A DNA stretch of 64,000 bases from Pseudoalteromonas flavipulchra NCIMB 2033 = ATCC BAA-314 (GCA_000814665.1 JWIH01000020.1:62001-126000); one strand, 5' to 3'. Numbered from the stretch's first letter, positions 37,939-45,346 are shown. Notes: a model not told the origin generated them from the letters alone. Translations and numbers: made by a program.

Positions 37939-37950
37939 GATTAAGCACAT

Positions 37951-38269
37951 CCATTGGGTGGTTAATATTCATACAGCAAGGTTTATACCAAATTCCGCTT
38001 TTGTTGCTATTGCGGCGTTTCTTTTTTAAGTACGGGCTTTGCAATTTGTTCAGCAGTAGACTTGTTGCCATTTAGCCTTCAAATAGGGCAACCTAACGTA
38101 CCTAAGCGGCAATGAATTGCCCATGAAGCTGTACGAGTTATTTAAGAAAATGAAATATTTCCGTGTTCAGTGGATATTGATATGAATTCATCGGCTGATT
38201 GTTGAAAATATTTATTTGGAATAATGCTTGCAAAGGTCTAGCACCGAGATTGTTTTTTAGACTTGCCCA
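37951..38269. other. 319-bp intergenic region, nothing recognised
   Basis: AT-rich sequence between divergent genes. It should contain promoters for 37938 (minus) and 38270 (plus), but no convincing -35/-10 pair, operator, terminator or RNA was found. Confidence 0.5.
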
Positions 38270-38968
38270 ATGCCAACGCTTTTAACTGGACATCAAGTAT
38301 CGCTGATTGAGCCTACTTCACTGAACTTTTCACCTGTAGAGCGAGTGAAATTAGTGATCCCGAACTCTCATAATCAGCTTACAGCAAATGATAATCACCT
38401 TGCTGCTGGCGGTGGTCGTGCTCACACCTTTAAACAAAACTTTATGAATGCCATGAGTAGTGGCTCGTCTAGTGAAACGTCGCAACATGACAAAAATGAA
38501 GCGTTACTGCAGTTCCAATTTGCGGATCACGAAGTTCTATTCGACCTTACAAGCATCGCCTCTCATGATGAGGCTGCTTACGAAAAGCTCCGAGCGTTGT
38601 TGGCTGATATGATGACAAGGCCTGTAAAGGTTGATATCTGCAGTAAAGATCAAGCGCAGCAATTACTGTTTAAAAATTTAGAGTTAGATTTTTTAGCGTA
38701 CAAGGAGCTCTCTGAGCGGCTGGAAATGTTAGCAAAGCTTGACCATGAAACTGAAAGTCAAAAAGCATTGGCGCAGCAAGATAGAGATCGCATTCGTGCA
38801 GTAATTGCAAGTTTACATGCACGCCTAGAGAAGGGCCAAGAGGCGTTACTTGGTGGAACAACATTAAAAGCGTTGGATGTAAATCGCAAAGATTTTGAGC
38901 TTGAATTAGATAGCCTATTTACCAGTGTTGGCTTTGATTCGGATATGCCAGTAACTGGCGCGACTTGA
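38270..38968 (+). CDS. hypothetical charged, coiled-coil protein
   Basis: A 232-residue cytoplasmic protein, starting MPTLLTGHQVSLIEPTS. The N-terminal 90 residues are low in order (GGGRAHTFKQ, SSGSSSETSQ). A middle part (LLQFQFADHEVLFDLTSIAS) is followed by two long charged helices (LELDFLAYKELSERLEMLAKL; RDRIRAVIASLHARLEKGQEALL) that could form a coiled coil. I do not recognise a family. It is the last gene before the integron-derived region, so it marks the left border of accessory DNA. A large inverted repeat lies about 115 bases downstream. Confidence 0.55.
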   Translation: MPTLLTGHQVSLIEPTSLNFSPVERVKLVIPNSHNQLTANDNHLAAGGGRAHTFKQNFMNAMSSGSSSETSQHDKNEALLQFQFADHEVLFDLTSIASHDEAAYEKLRALLADMMTRPVKVDICSKDQAQQLLFKNLELDFLAYKELSERLEMLAKLDHETESQKALAQQDRDRIRAVIASLHARLEKGQEALLGGTTLKALDVNRKDFELELDSLFTSVGFDSDMPVTGAT

Positions 38969-39082
38969 TTGCCGTGATCATTATTGTTTGCTGAGATTTG
39001 CACTTTTTACCAGGTATAAAATGTAGTAGCCCATACCCGAATCTCACCGTTTAAAAAGAACGGGGCGAGACTTTACCTGACA

Positions 39083-39138
39083 TGCGCTTTGTGGAACAAA
39101 AGACGGTCGTCAATGTTACTTTTGTTCCACAAAGCGCA
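39083..39138. repeat. 20-bp perfect inverted repeat with 16-base loop
   Basis: TGCGCTTTGTGGAACAAAAG (39083-39102) is exactly complementary to CTTTTGTTCCACAAAGCGCA (39119-39138). No T run follows on either side, so it is not a standard terminator. It lies between the unknown gene ending at 38968 and the stop of the integrase fragment at 39172, at the edge of the integron region. It may be a folded recombination site, a REP-like unit or a structured RNA. Confidence 0.85.
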
Positions 39139-39171
39139 CGTTCCACTAACTCATGTATGCCCCAAAACGAG

Positions 39172-39363
39172 CTAGAAAATTTTGCTCAACGGGCTTACAA
39201 CACCGTTTGCGCCTTGCTGTAAAACATGGGTATAAATCTGAGTGGTTTTAACGTCTGAATGGCCTAACTGAGCTTGTACTGTTCTAATATCTGACCCACT
39301 TTGTAACAGGTGTGTAGCAAAAGAGTGGCGAAAAGTGTGGGGTGTTATAGGTTTTAAAGTGGT
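39172..39363 (-). pseudogene. 3' fragment of tyrosine integrase, probably integron integrase intI
   Basis: About 64 codons remain: [14 protein letters not shown] (HxxR box), [20 protein letters not shown] (LGH box and catalytic Tyr) and tail [10 protein letters not shown]. These are the box II residues of tyrosine recombinases, and the tail resembles integron integrases, which end near GVRSPLD. The N-terminal three quarters, including the integron-specific insert, are missing; the homology stops where IS91-type sequence on the other strand begins. The orientation, facing away from the attC-bearing cassettes on the right, is what a chromosomal integron would have. Confidence 0.75.
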
Positions 39364-39384
39364 GCGTGTATAGCAAGGCCTGTT

Positions 39385-39818
39385 TAGCTTACAGTGAAAA
39401 GCTAGTAAGTTACCTAGCACGGTATACCCGAAAAGGGGTGATGTCTGAATCACGTTTAGTATCAGCAAATGCACAGTCGGTGAGCTTCAAATACCGAGAT
39501 TACGCAGATGATAATCTTGATAAAGTGATGACACTGAGTAATGACGAATTCTTACGGCGTTATTTGCAGCATGTACTACCGAAAGGATTTATGCGTATTC
39601 GGCATTACGGTTTTTTAGCCAATGCATGTCGCAAGCGAAAGTTAGCGCTGATAAGGTCGCAGGCGTCATGCACATGCAGAGCAAAGAGGCCAAAGACAGG
39701 AGAAAACGTGACATTGATACCGAATTGGCCTTGTCAGCATTGTAAGGTAGGTATCTTACGGCTAATTGGCGTATTCAAGTTAGATGCAACACCGACCAAA
39801 GTAGACCGAACGAGTTAG
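39385..39818 (+). pseudogene. C-terminal fragment of an IS91 family (Y2 HUH) transposase
   Basis: The frame reads [72 protein letters not shown], which are strongly conserved blocks of IS91/ISCR-like transposases, then a Cys pair (WPCQHCK). The N-terminal part, with the HUH and tyrosine motifs, is absent. It directly abuts the truncated integrase in opposite orientation, so an IS91 event probably removed the integrase 5' end and the attI site. No start codon belongs to it; it is a remnant. Confidence 0.85.
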
Positions 39819-39969
39819 CTGCTAGATAGCTGCGTAAAATCAATTAGTTAACCTGCTTGATTGCTCAGGCTAGCGGCCTATGTGTGCATAAAAATATAAT
39901 TGCTTATTAAGGCAAATTTAGGTGTAATGAATACATAATAAGCGCTGAGCAATACAGGGAAAGCTTACA

Positions 39970-40055
39970 TAACACTAGCTAAACTGATTACACTAGCTAA
40001 ACTGATTACACTAGCTAAACTGATTACACTAGCTAAACTGATTACACTAGCTAGG
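39970..40055. repeat. 18-bp tandem repeat, nearly five copies
   Basis: The unit ATTACACTAGCTAAACTG repeats with exact 18-bp spacing: CACTAGCT starts at 39973, 39991, 40009, 40027 and 40045. The first and last units diverge slightly. There are no spacers, so this is not CRISPR. An open reading frame across it (LASVIS repeats on the minus strand) is an artefact of the period being a multiple of three. It lies in the 400-bp gap 39819-40218 between the IS91 remnant and the first attC-like site. The rest of that gap shows no gene. Confidence 0.92.
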
Positions 40056-40133
40056 AAAGTGAGAGCCTCTAAAAAGCAAATTCCTATAGCATAAACAACA
40101 CCAACTCTGTCACACCGAGCAGGTAGCAGCTCA

Positions 40134-40193
40134 GTCCAACAAGCGATTATGCAACACAAACTACGTGTCGCATAAATACTAAAATGTTAGAAG
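40134..40193. other. attC-like integron recombination site 1
   Basis: It begins with core R'' GTCCAAC (40134-40140) followed by AAGCGATTATGC, and ends with R' GTTAGAAG (40186-40193). The interior is an imperfect hairpin: ATTATGC pairs with GCATAAAT, with ACAC/GTGT inside. Length (60 bp), the AAC-AAG junction and the folded centre fit an attC. The 3' half marks the start of the cassette with the guanylate kinase-like gene, whose far end carries the exact complement CTTCTAAC. Confidence 0.75.
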
Positions 40194-40218
40194 CCTACAG
40201 AGGAATAAGAAAAATCAC

Positions 40219-40947
40219 ATGAATATTGAATCTGGCCATGTATTTATATTGAGCGGCCCATCCGGAGTGGGAAAGACAACCTTTCAGCTAGAGCTTCTGA
40301 ATACCATCGGAGAAAAAAAAGTTCAGATTATTCCCAGGTACACGAACAGAAAGAGAAGGCCAGGTGAAGAAAGTGGCTTTGAGTACAACTTCACAAGTGA
40401 TGCTGGTATTTTGCAGAAATTGTTTGCCAACGACTTTATCCACATAGAAAGGTGGGGGGATTTTTATCAAGCAATAGAAACCTCTTCTATCAGCGAAATC
40501 ATAGAAGAGCGCAAAATTGGTATTGTATTAGCCTCTACTTTCGGTGCAGCTAGATTACAGGCTGAATTTTCAGATTTTGTTACTTGCTTATATATGTGGA
40601 CAGGAGATAAGACCTCACTTCGAGATCCTGACTGCCTGAAATCTGACTTTCCGCAAACCAAGGAGCTAAGAGACAGGATTCTGAAAAAGAAACTTGAAGA
40701 CGGATTTTCAGAGTTTGAAGTCAAGTCCCTAGATAGCGAGAGGTTTATAGACAAAAGAATGGTTGACAATAATCTAGATATTGCCGCCATAAATGGTCGG
40801 CTTAGAGGGCAAGAAAAAGTAACTGTTCTTCCTAACTATCGAGACGATATCTTAGGTACGGTTAAAGAATTTCTGGATATTGTAGAAAATAAATGTGGCC
40901 AAGTGTTCAAACCCTTGAATAAAAAGCACGAGGACATTCCTTTTTAG
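40219..40947 (+). CDS. guanylate kinase-like P-loop protein (integron cassette gene)
   Basis: The 242-residue protein has a P-loop, LSGPSGVGKTTF, near residue 12, then PRYTNRKRRPGEESGFEYNF. The latter fits the guanylate kinase signature (T-x-R-x2-R-x2-E-x2-G-x2-Y-x-F), so GMP-type phosphate binding is plausible. It is longer than Gmk (about 207 residues), and its C-terminal third (SDFPQTKELRDRILKKKLEDGF and on) is not typical. It is therefore a divergent paralog, perhaps a nucleotide kinase with a different substrate. It shares one cassette with the membrane protein gene 9 bases downstream. Such two-gene cassettes often encode stress or defence functions; nothing here proves that. Confidence 0.75.
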   Translation: MNIESGHVFILSGPSGVGKTTFQLELLNTIGEKKVQIIPRYTNRKRRPGEESGFEYNFTSDAGILQKLFANDFIHIERWGDFYQAIETSSISEIIEERKIGIVLASTFGAARLQAEFSDFVTCLYMWTGDKTSLRDPDCLKSDFPQTKELRDRILKKKLEDGFSEFEVKSLDSERFIDKRMVDNNLDIAAINGRLRGQEKVTVLPNYRDDILGTVKEFLDIVENKCGQVFKPLNKKHEDIPF

Positions 40948-40956
40948 GTAGCTGCT

Positions 40957-41637
40957 ATGGAATCATTAATACTAGGCCCTTCAACTATAGCTTTTGGTGC
41001 AATCACTGCGGCACTAATTGCAGGGTGCTTTTCATTCATTAACTTGGTAAATGCAAAAGAGCAAAAGGTTTCTGAGTTTCGTCAGGCATGGATAGACGAA
41101 TTGCGACGTTCTATTTCAGATTATATTTCAGCCCTGTCATACATATCTGTTATTCACAAGAACTACAGAGAAGAAAGCGACACTAAAAGCAAGTATGAAA
41201 TGACTAAGGATATTGAGAGCATCTATCTAAGGGTAAATAGCGCCTATAACGATATTCTTTTTCGCGTAAATGCTTATGAGAGAGAAAAGCACTTTGCTGA
41301 AACCAACGAGAAGTTTCTCTCTGCACTTGAAGAGTCGCGTGATCTTTATAACGCTTCCGATTATCTAGGTGCTTTGAAGCTATGTGATGATATCCGTAGC
41401 TTTTCAAAACCACTCTTAAAAAACGAGTGGGAAAGAGTAAAAACTGGTGAGCCGGATTATGTTAAAGCAAAAAATATAGCCAAAAAAGTACTAGTTGCTG
41501 GCGTGATACTCGCGGTGATTGACTTTGCTTTTATTGCTTCTTCTGCCTTGCTTAAAAAAAGTAATGTAAACGAGCAGATATCCGAAGAGCCAGCTTCTAA
41601 CAAGAAAATGCAACCGACCGCTAAAGACGGCGGTTGA
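40957..41637 (+). CDS. two-TM membrane protein of the same cassette, C-terminus read into attC
   Basis: A 226-residue protein with a hydrophobic helix at residues 6-32 (STIAFGAITAALIAGCFSFINLV) and another near 174-196 (VLVAGVILAVIDFAFIASSALL). Between them lies a long helical cytoplasmic domain rich in charged residues (FRQAWIDELRRSISDYISAL, YLRVNSAYNDILFRVNAYERE). The last dozen residues (SNKKMQPTAKDGG) are encoded by the attC-like site itself, a frequent feature of cassette genes. No family is recognised. The pairing of a P-loop nucleotide kinase-like protein with a membrane protein in one cassette suggests they act together. Confidence 0.65.
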   Translation: MESLILGPSTIAFGAITAALIAGCFSFINLVNAKEQKVSEFRQAWIDELRRSISDYISALSYISVIHKNYREESDTKSKYEMTKDIESIYLRVNSAYNDILFRVNAYEREKHFAETNEKFLSALEESRDLYNASDYLGALKLCDDIRSFSKPLLKNEWERVKTGEPDYVKAKNIAKKVLVAGVILAVIDFAFIASSALLKKSNVNEQISEEPASNKKMQPTAKDGG

Positions 41638-41652
41638 TTTTGGCGTTGTTTT
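41594..41652. other. attC-like integron site 2 (end of the guanylate kinase cassette)
   Basis: R'' CTTCTAAC at 41594-41601 is the exact complement of GTTAGAAG at 40186-40193, as expected for the two ends of one cassette. The interior folds: CAACCG-CCG pairs with CGG-CGGTTG around a CTAAAGA loop. R' is GTTGTTTT (41645-41652), a weak match to GTTRRRY. The motif AATGCAACCGACCGCTAAAG is typical of short attC sites. The cassette so defined is about 1.46 kb. Confidence 0.78.
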
Positions 41653-41682
41653 TCTCGGGATTAGTCGAATATTGAGGGATCT

Positions 41683-42066
41683 ATGAACAATCAAAAACTA
41701 TTAAAAAAGTATGCAAATTCGTTTGTTTCTTCAATAAAACCAAACATAAAAAGTGGATACAATATATCTGCAAGTATTCATCCTACTAATGGAAGGGGCG
41801 CAACGATTGAATTTGAAATTGTCGATTCGAAGAAATCTAAAGTTTCAGTAGCTCCTGCTGTAGAAAGTGTAAATAGAACTTTAGCCACGATTGAGCAAAG
41901 ATTAATTGATGGAAATATAGAAGGAGTTACCTTTGCAGGAACTAACGTTTACATGGAAGGTAACAGAATTGTCATCATAAAAGGAGACGACGAACACAGC
42001 AGTTGGGATAACCGTGCCGCTCGAGCAGATGTTCAAAAAGTAATTTCTCCAAAAGGAGAAAATTAA
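41683..42066 (+). CDS. hypothetical cassette protein
   Basis: A 127-residue soluble protein beginning MNNQKLLKKYANSFVSSIKP. The middle has alternating hydrophobic residues (GATIEFEIVDSKKSKVSVAP) and an NVYMEGNRIVIIKGDDEHSSWDNR stretch. No family, signal or membrane segment is recognised. The stop TAA shares its last A with the ATG of the next gene, so the two are coupled. It lies inside the cassette that begins at GTTGTTTT 41645. Confidence 0.6.
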   Translation: MNNQKLLKKYANSFVSSIKPNIKSGYNISASIHPTNGRGATIEFEIVDSKKSKVSVAPAVESVNRTLATIEQRLIDGNIEGVTFAGTNVYMEGNRIVIIKGDDEHSSWDNRAARADVQKVISPKGEN

Positions 42067-42449
42067 TGAACGGAACAGTGCGACAAGACGAAGTGCTAGG
42101 TCACTTAGATCAAAGGCTCTTGATTTTAGAAAACAATAAATGGGAAACGTGGTTTGGAAAGCACCCAGGGCTTGTTCTAGGTGCTGTAATAGCGTCATTG
42201 TCAACAGCCTTTTGGATGTACCATACATGGCAAATAGAGCGCTTAGAGAAAAATTTCAATACCCAAATTACAGAGTTAAAGTCACAAAATAAGGGTCGAA
42301 TTGATTGGTTGAAAGAGCAACAAAAGGAACGGTTGTCATCCCTAAAAGACAAATGTTCATTAGAAAAGAGCCAAATTAACAATCAATTGCTTCAATGTAA
42401 TGCGGTAACTGAAAAACATAACAAGGCAATTAAAAAAGCGGACTCATAA
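42066..42449 (+). CDS. single-TM coiled-coil cassette protein
   Basis: A 127-residue protein: an N-terminal soluble helix, one membrane segment (GLVLGAVIASLSTAFWMYHTW, about residues 34-54), then a long charged coiled coil (QIERLEKNFNTQITELKSQ, KEQQKERLSSLKDKCSLEK) with two Cys. It overlaps the previous gene by one base (TAATG). The topology resembles small spanin-, holin- or effector-type proteins, but no family is recognised. Its final codons run into the truncated attC-like sequence at 42412. Confidence 0.6.
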   Translation: MNGTVRQDEVLGHLDQRLLILENNKWETWFGKHPGLVLGAVIASLSTAFWMYHTWQIERLEKNFNTQITELKSQNKGRIDWLKEQQKERLSSLKDKCSLEKSQINNQLLQCNAVTEKHNKAIKKADS

Positions 42450-42462
42450 AAAATGAAACAAA
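42412..42462. other. truncated attC-like site 3, interrupted by a Y1 transposase element
   Basis: AAAAACATAACAAGGCAATT at 42412 has the typical attC start (TAACAAGG). Its R'' agrees with 6 of 8 positions expected from the complement of the cassette start GTTGTTTT. The 3' half of the site is missing: the TGACACCCATCAC end of the transposase element begins at 42463. So the element probably inserted into, or deleted part of, the attC. Confidence 0.5.
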
Positions 42463-43713
42463 TGACACCCATCACAATTAGCATCAAAGCTGAGGAAGTG
42501 AAGTAAAAAAGTATAAAAATACTTCAATCACTGGGTACAAAAACGTTTATCGATAGGTTATTTTTTAGCGCTCAAGCGTATCTCTACACTAAAACTGGGT
42601 TATCGCGCACGACAACGCGCTGCATATACAGCAGTAAGAAATTCTAGAGTTGAGAATGTGAGTTTTGCTAAGCCAACAAGCGCTCGCAGTTTGTTAGGTT
42701 TGTCCGTCGTCGTTTTTGCAGTGTTTCGCAGTAAGTGGTTATTGTTCGCTCTCGACCAACTGCACCATGGAATACCCGAGAAAATTGCGTGGTGAGTTTT
42801 ATCCAGTTCTCAGGTTCTATATTTAATCGAGAGAGAATGGGTTGCGCTTCGTTAATATAACCACGTTTATCGACTCGAATACATTGGCCTGTGAGTTCAA
42901 CTAATTCAATATAGGATTTGAGTTCAAAAGGCAGTCCTTTTGGCATATGTTTTCGTGGGCTGCCAGCAAAGCGTAGTAGGCTTTTTGGTTGCTTGCCCAG
43001 CTTTGCATGGTCGATGCGTTTTTTGATGCTGGTGTAGTCTGAGGTTTCAGGCGTTGCGGCAATTTTGGCTCTAATTGGGTTTAGGTCTACGTAAGCTAGA
43101 CAAGCAGCCAGTGCTGCCTCGTCCAGTAATGCTTGGGATTTGACCCAAAACCGACCTGTGCAATTATCTTCTTTATTTGCTCGGCGGGCGATATCTTCGT
43201 TAAGTACCCGCATAAACCAGCTAATATCTGCAAGCCTTTCTCTGTACTTGGCGACATGCTCATTGAGTATCAACTGCTCCGACTCACTGAGTGGCTCATC
43301 TTCAATATACTTTTGGCTTATCCAATTGCCCTTAAACAACTTGTGCCACCGTATCACAACCGCTTTATCCGACAGACGCTTAGCTTTTTTATCATCAACA
43401 TATAAAACAATGTGGGTGTGATTATTCATCACGGCATAAGCACAGATATCAATACAAAACACGGAGCCCAACATCAGGAGCTTTTCTTCAACCCAATCCC
43501 GGCGATGTTCGTATGATTTTCCGGTAAATTTATCTTCACCGCACAGAAAGGCACGCCTTACGCAACGGGAGATACAGTGATAATATTTGGTGTCGGTTAA
43601 ACTGATTTGTCTTTTACGGGCAGTAGCCATAGTTTAGTTTTCTCAATCCTTTGAGTGCAGAATTAAAGCTTAGGCGGTATCTTAGGAAGGTGCAAATTAG
43701 TGGTGGGTGTCAG
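42463..43713 (-). mobile_element. Y1 (HUH) transposase element with REP-like inverted ends
   Basis: TGACACCCATCAC (42463-42475) on the left and GTGGTGGGTGTCA (about 43700-43713) on the right are inverted copies with one mismatch. They bracket the complete transposase gene and about 190 bp of non-coding sequence at its 3' side. Similar ends recur beside the truncated copies at 44127-44197 and 46056. The borders are my inference from these repeats. Elements of the IS200/IS605 and REP-associated families move as single strands and use such imperfect palindromes. Confidence 0.6.
42668..43630 (-). CDS. REP-associated / IS200-like Y1 tyrosine transposase
   Basis: A 320-residue protein starting MATARKRQISLTDTKYYHCISRC. 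The HUH motif is VMNNHTHIVLY, and the DKFTGKSYEHRRDWVEEKL block is characteristic of the larger transposase (PF01797-like) family in Alteromonadales. A C-terminal extension (residues 200-320) ends RRRTNLTNCERLLA. It has homologous but broken relatives at 43718-44056 and 46170-46470 in the same window, so the element has been active here. The catalytic Tyr cannot be assigned with confidence among several candidates downstream. Confidence 0.85.
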   Translation of the reverse strand: MATARKRQISLTDTKYYHCISRCVRRAFLCGEDKFTGKSYEHRRDWVEEKLLMLGSVFCIDICAYAVMNNHTHIVLYVDDKKAKRLSDKAVVIRWHKLFKGNWISQKYIEDEPLSESEQLILNEHVAKYRERLADISWFMRVLNEDIARRANKEDNCTGRFWVKSQALLDEAALAACLAYVDLNPIRAKIAATPETSDYTSIKKRIDHAKLGKQPKSLLRFAGSPRKHMPKGLPFELKSYIELVELTGQCIRVDKRGYINEAQPILSRLNIEPENWIKLTTQFSRVFHGAVGRERTITTYCETLQKRRRTNLTNCERLLA

Positions 43714-43717
43714 CGAT

Positions 43718-44056
43718 TTAAGTGCCTTCACTAAACTTTTGGCTTATCCAATTGCCTTTAAATAACTTGTGCCACCGCATCACAATCGCTTCATCCGACA
43801 GGCGCTTAGCTTTTTTATCATCAACATATAAAACAATGTGGGTGTGATTACTCATCACGGCATAAGCACAGACATCAATGCAAAACACAGACCCCAACAT
43901 CAGGAGCTTTTCTTCAACCCAATCCCGGCGGTGTTCATATGATTTTCCGGTAAATCTATCTTCACCGCACAGAAAGGCACGCCTTACGCAACGGGAGATA
44001 CAGTGATAATATTTGGTGTCGGTTAAACTGATTTGTCTTTTACGGGCAGTAGCCAT
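43718..44056 (-). pseudogene. truncated duplicate of the Y1 transposase
   Basis: The first 107 codons are almost identical to the intact copy: MATARKRQ, VMSNHTHIVLYVDDKKAK, RWHKLFKGNWISQK. The sequence then breaks off to FSEGT and a stop. The HUH motif is present but the rest of the protein is missing. The duplicated DNA is 43735-44146 versus 43309-43720, offset exactly 426 bases, including about 90 bp of upstream sequence. Confidence 0.9.
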
Positions 44057-44146
44057 AGTTTAGTTTTCTCAATCCTTTGAGTGCAGAATTAAAGCTTAGG
44101 CGGTATCTTAGGAAGGTGCAAATTAGTGGTGGGTGTCAGCGATTTA
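43735..44146. repeat. 412-bp direct repeat of 43309-43720
   Basis: The two segments are colinear with a constant 426-base offset and only scattered substitutions (for example CCCTTAAACAACTT versus CCTTTAAATAACTT). Both end in GTGGGTGTCAGCGATTTA. This is a partial tandem duplication of the 5' end of the transposase element. Confidence 0.9.
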
Positions 44147-44197
44147 CAGCGAGTGGTGGGTGTCAGCGATTTAAGCGATTTAGGTGTCAGCTATTTA
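44127..44197. repeat. tandem array of element ends, 27-bp period
   Basis: TGGTGGGTGTCAGCGATTTA starts at 44127 and 44154, and a degraded TAGGTGTCAGCTATTTA starts at 44181; the spacing is 27 bases each time. A single further copy lies at 43701. The array is cut into the IS110 fragment at about 44195. It looks like repeated landing or partial excision of the Y1 element end. Confidence 0.85.
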
Positions 44198-44379
44198 CAA
44201 AGAGTTACATCAGGGTATTTAGATTCAAAGTGACGAACTAGTTTTTTAACGGCTATTTTAGATGATGGTACTCTACCAAAGTGCTCAGGTTGTGCGCCTC
44301 TATGGTCTTCAATATAGTCGACTTCAATGAATTCTTTATGTGTATCAAGCCCGATAAAAAGTATGTTATGTTTGTTCAT
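44191..44379 (-). pseudogene. N-terminal fragment of an IS110 family transposase
   Basis: 62 codons: MNKHNILFIGLDTHKEFIEVDYIED carries the first Asp of the DEDD RuvC-like site (GLDTHK), characteristic of IS110/IS1111 transposases. The rest (VPSSKIAVKKLVRHFESKYPDV) matches the family before it breaks off at the repeated end of the Y1 element (about 44195). The gene start is intact, and 5' non-coding sequence with a long inverted repeat lies directly upstream. Confidence 0.85.
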
Positions 44380-44466
44380 GCTAGCCTCTGCTGTTTAGTT
44401 ATTTGACAAACTAATTATGGCTCTGGCTTTGTATTAAGCTAACCCACGAAAAAGCGGAGGCTAGCA
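44379..44466 (-). ncRNA. structured leader of the IS110 remnant (possible bridge-RNA region)
   Basis: TGCTAGCCTCTGC (44379-44391) pairs with GCGGAGGCTAGCA (44454-44466) in 12 of 13 positions, enclosing about 62 bases just upstream of the IS110 transposase start. IS110 family elements encode a guide (bridge) RNA in the non-coding end next to the gene, and IS1111-group elements have subterminal inverted repeats. Either could explain this. The assignment is inference; only the repeat is seen. Confidence 0.35.
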
Positions 44467-44509
44467 CCGTGTGGGAGTCATTATGTCTATACACATCAAG
44501 GAAGTCAGA

Positions 44510-45346
44510 ATGAATAAATTAGTGCCAATGATTATCGCCTGCATGCTTACTGCAAATGCTTTTGCTTCAGAAGTAATAGAGTTGGGGATTTCAACTTCAT
44601 TAAAATCGAATCTCATTGAAGAAGAAAGGCCCTATATGGTCTATCTCCCTCCGTCTTACAACACTAATTCAAAATCATATCCTGTCATTTATCTATTGGA
44701 CGGAGATGTACATCGATTTAAAGGTTTCGTTGGTGTATTGGAATCATTAAGCACTGAGACTTTAGGGAACCAGGTACAAGAAGCCATTGTTATTGCTATT
44801 CCAAATACAAATAGATCGAGAGATTTAACTCCGTCGAGGCTTAACGAATGGACATTCAAAGGACGTGTTTTAGATTCATTTTCACAAACTGGAAACGCAT
44901 CACAATTTCAAGATTTTCTGGAAAAAGAACTTATCCCACAAATCGACCAAACTTACAGGGCTACTAGCAAACGATTATTGGTAGGTGAATCTTTTGGCGG
45001 CTTGTTCGCAGCAAACGCACTTCTTAGTTCTTCCTCGTTGTTTACAGATTATCTAATCATCGATCCTACGGCACTCTGGGACAATGACTATCTAAATCGC
45101 ACCTATAGTAATAATAAGCCTCAGAAGTATGGTTTTAATGTGTATTTTGCTTTTGCGAATAATTCGCACCTTGGAGAAATTGGACTCACAAACTATAAGT
45201 GGGGAACGTCCTTTGCCTCTTCTGTTATCAACAATATTCAGGAAAAAATAGGTAAACAACAATATTTCGAAAACGAAACTCATGGAACAGTTGCATTCTT
45301 AGCATGGTATGAAGGTTTAAAGATCCTCTTACCAACCACCGAGTAG
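44510..45346 (+). CDS. secreted esterase-like alpha/beta-hydrolase (cassette gene)
   Basis: A 278-residue protein starting MNKLVPMIIACMLTANAFAS, a clean signal peptide. ATG 44510 has AAGGAAG at 44498-44504; the frame opens at 44471 but lacks a site there. It is a member of the esterase D / enterochelin-esterase-like family (PF00756): RPYMVYLPPSYN, YPVIYLLDGD, nucleophile VGESFGGLFA, Asp in IIDPTALWDND, and His in NETHGTVAFL. Family members hydrolyse acyl esters of small molecules, siderophores or sugars. Six bases after its stop an attC-like site begins, so it is a cassette gene. The 5' end of the cassette has been replaced by the IS110 fragment. Confidence 0.85.
   Translation: MNKLVPMIIACMLTANAFASEVIELGISTSLKSNLIEEERPYMVYLPPSYNTNSKSYPVIYLLDGDVHRFKGFVGVLESLSTETLGNQVQEAIVIAIPNTNRSRDLTPSRLNEWTFKGRVLDSFSQTGNASQFQDFLEKELIPQIDQTYRATSKRLLVGESFGGLFAANALLSSSSLFTDYLIIDPTALWDNDYLNRTYSNNKPQKYGFNVYFAFANNSHLGEIGLTNYKWGTSFASSVINNIQEKIGKQQYFENETHGTVAFLAWYEGLKILLPTTE

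Noticed and set aside
39970..40055. CRISPR array
   Set aside because: The 18-bp units are directly contiguous with no spacers, and no cas genes are present.
39965..40159. A small minus-strand protein with LASVIS repeats
   Set aside because: It is a translation of the 18-bp tandem repeat (period divisible by three) and has no start signal.
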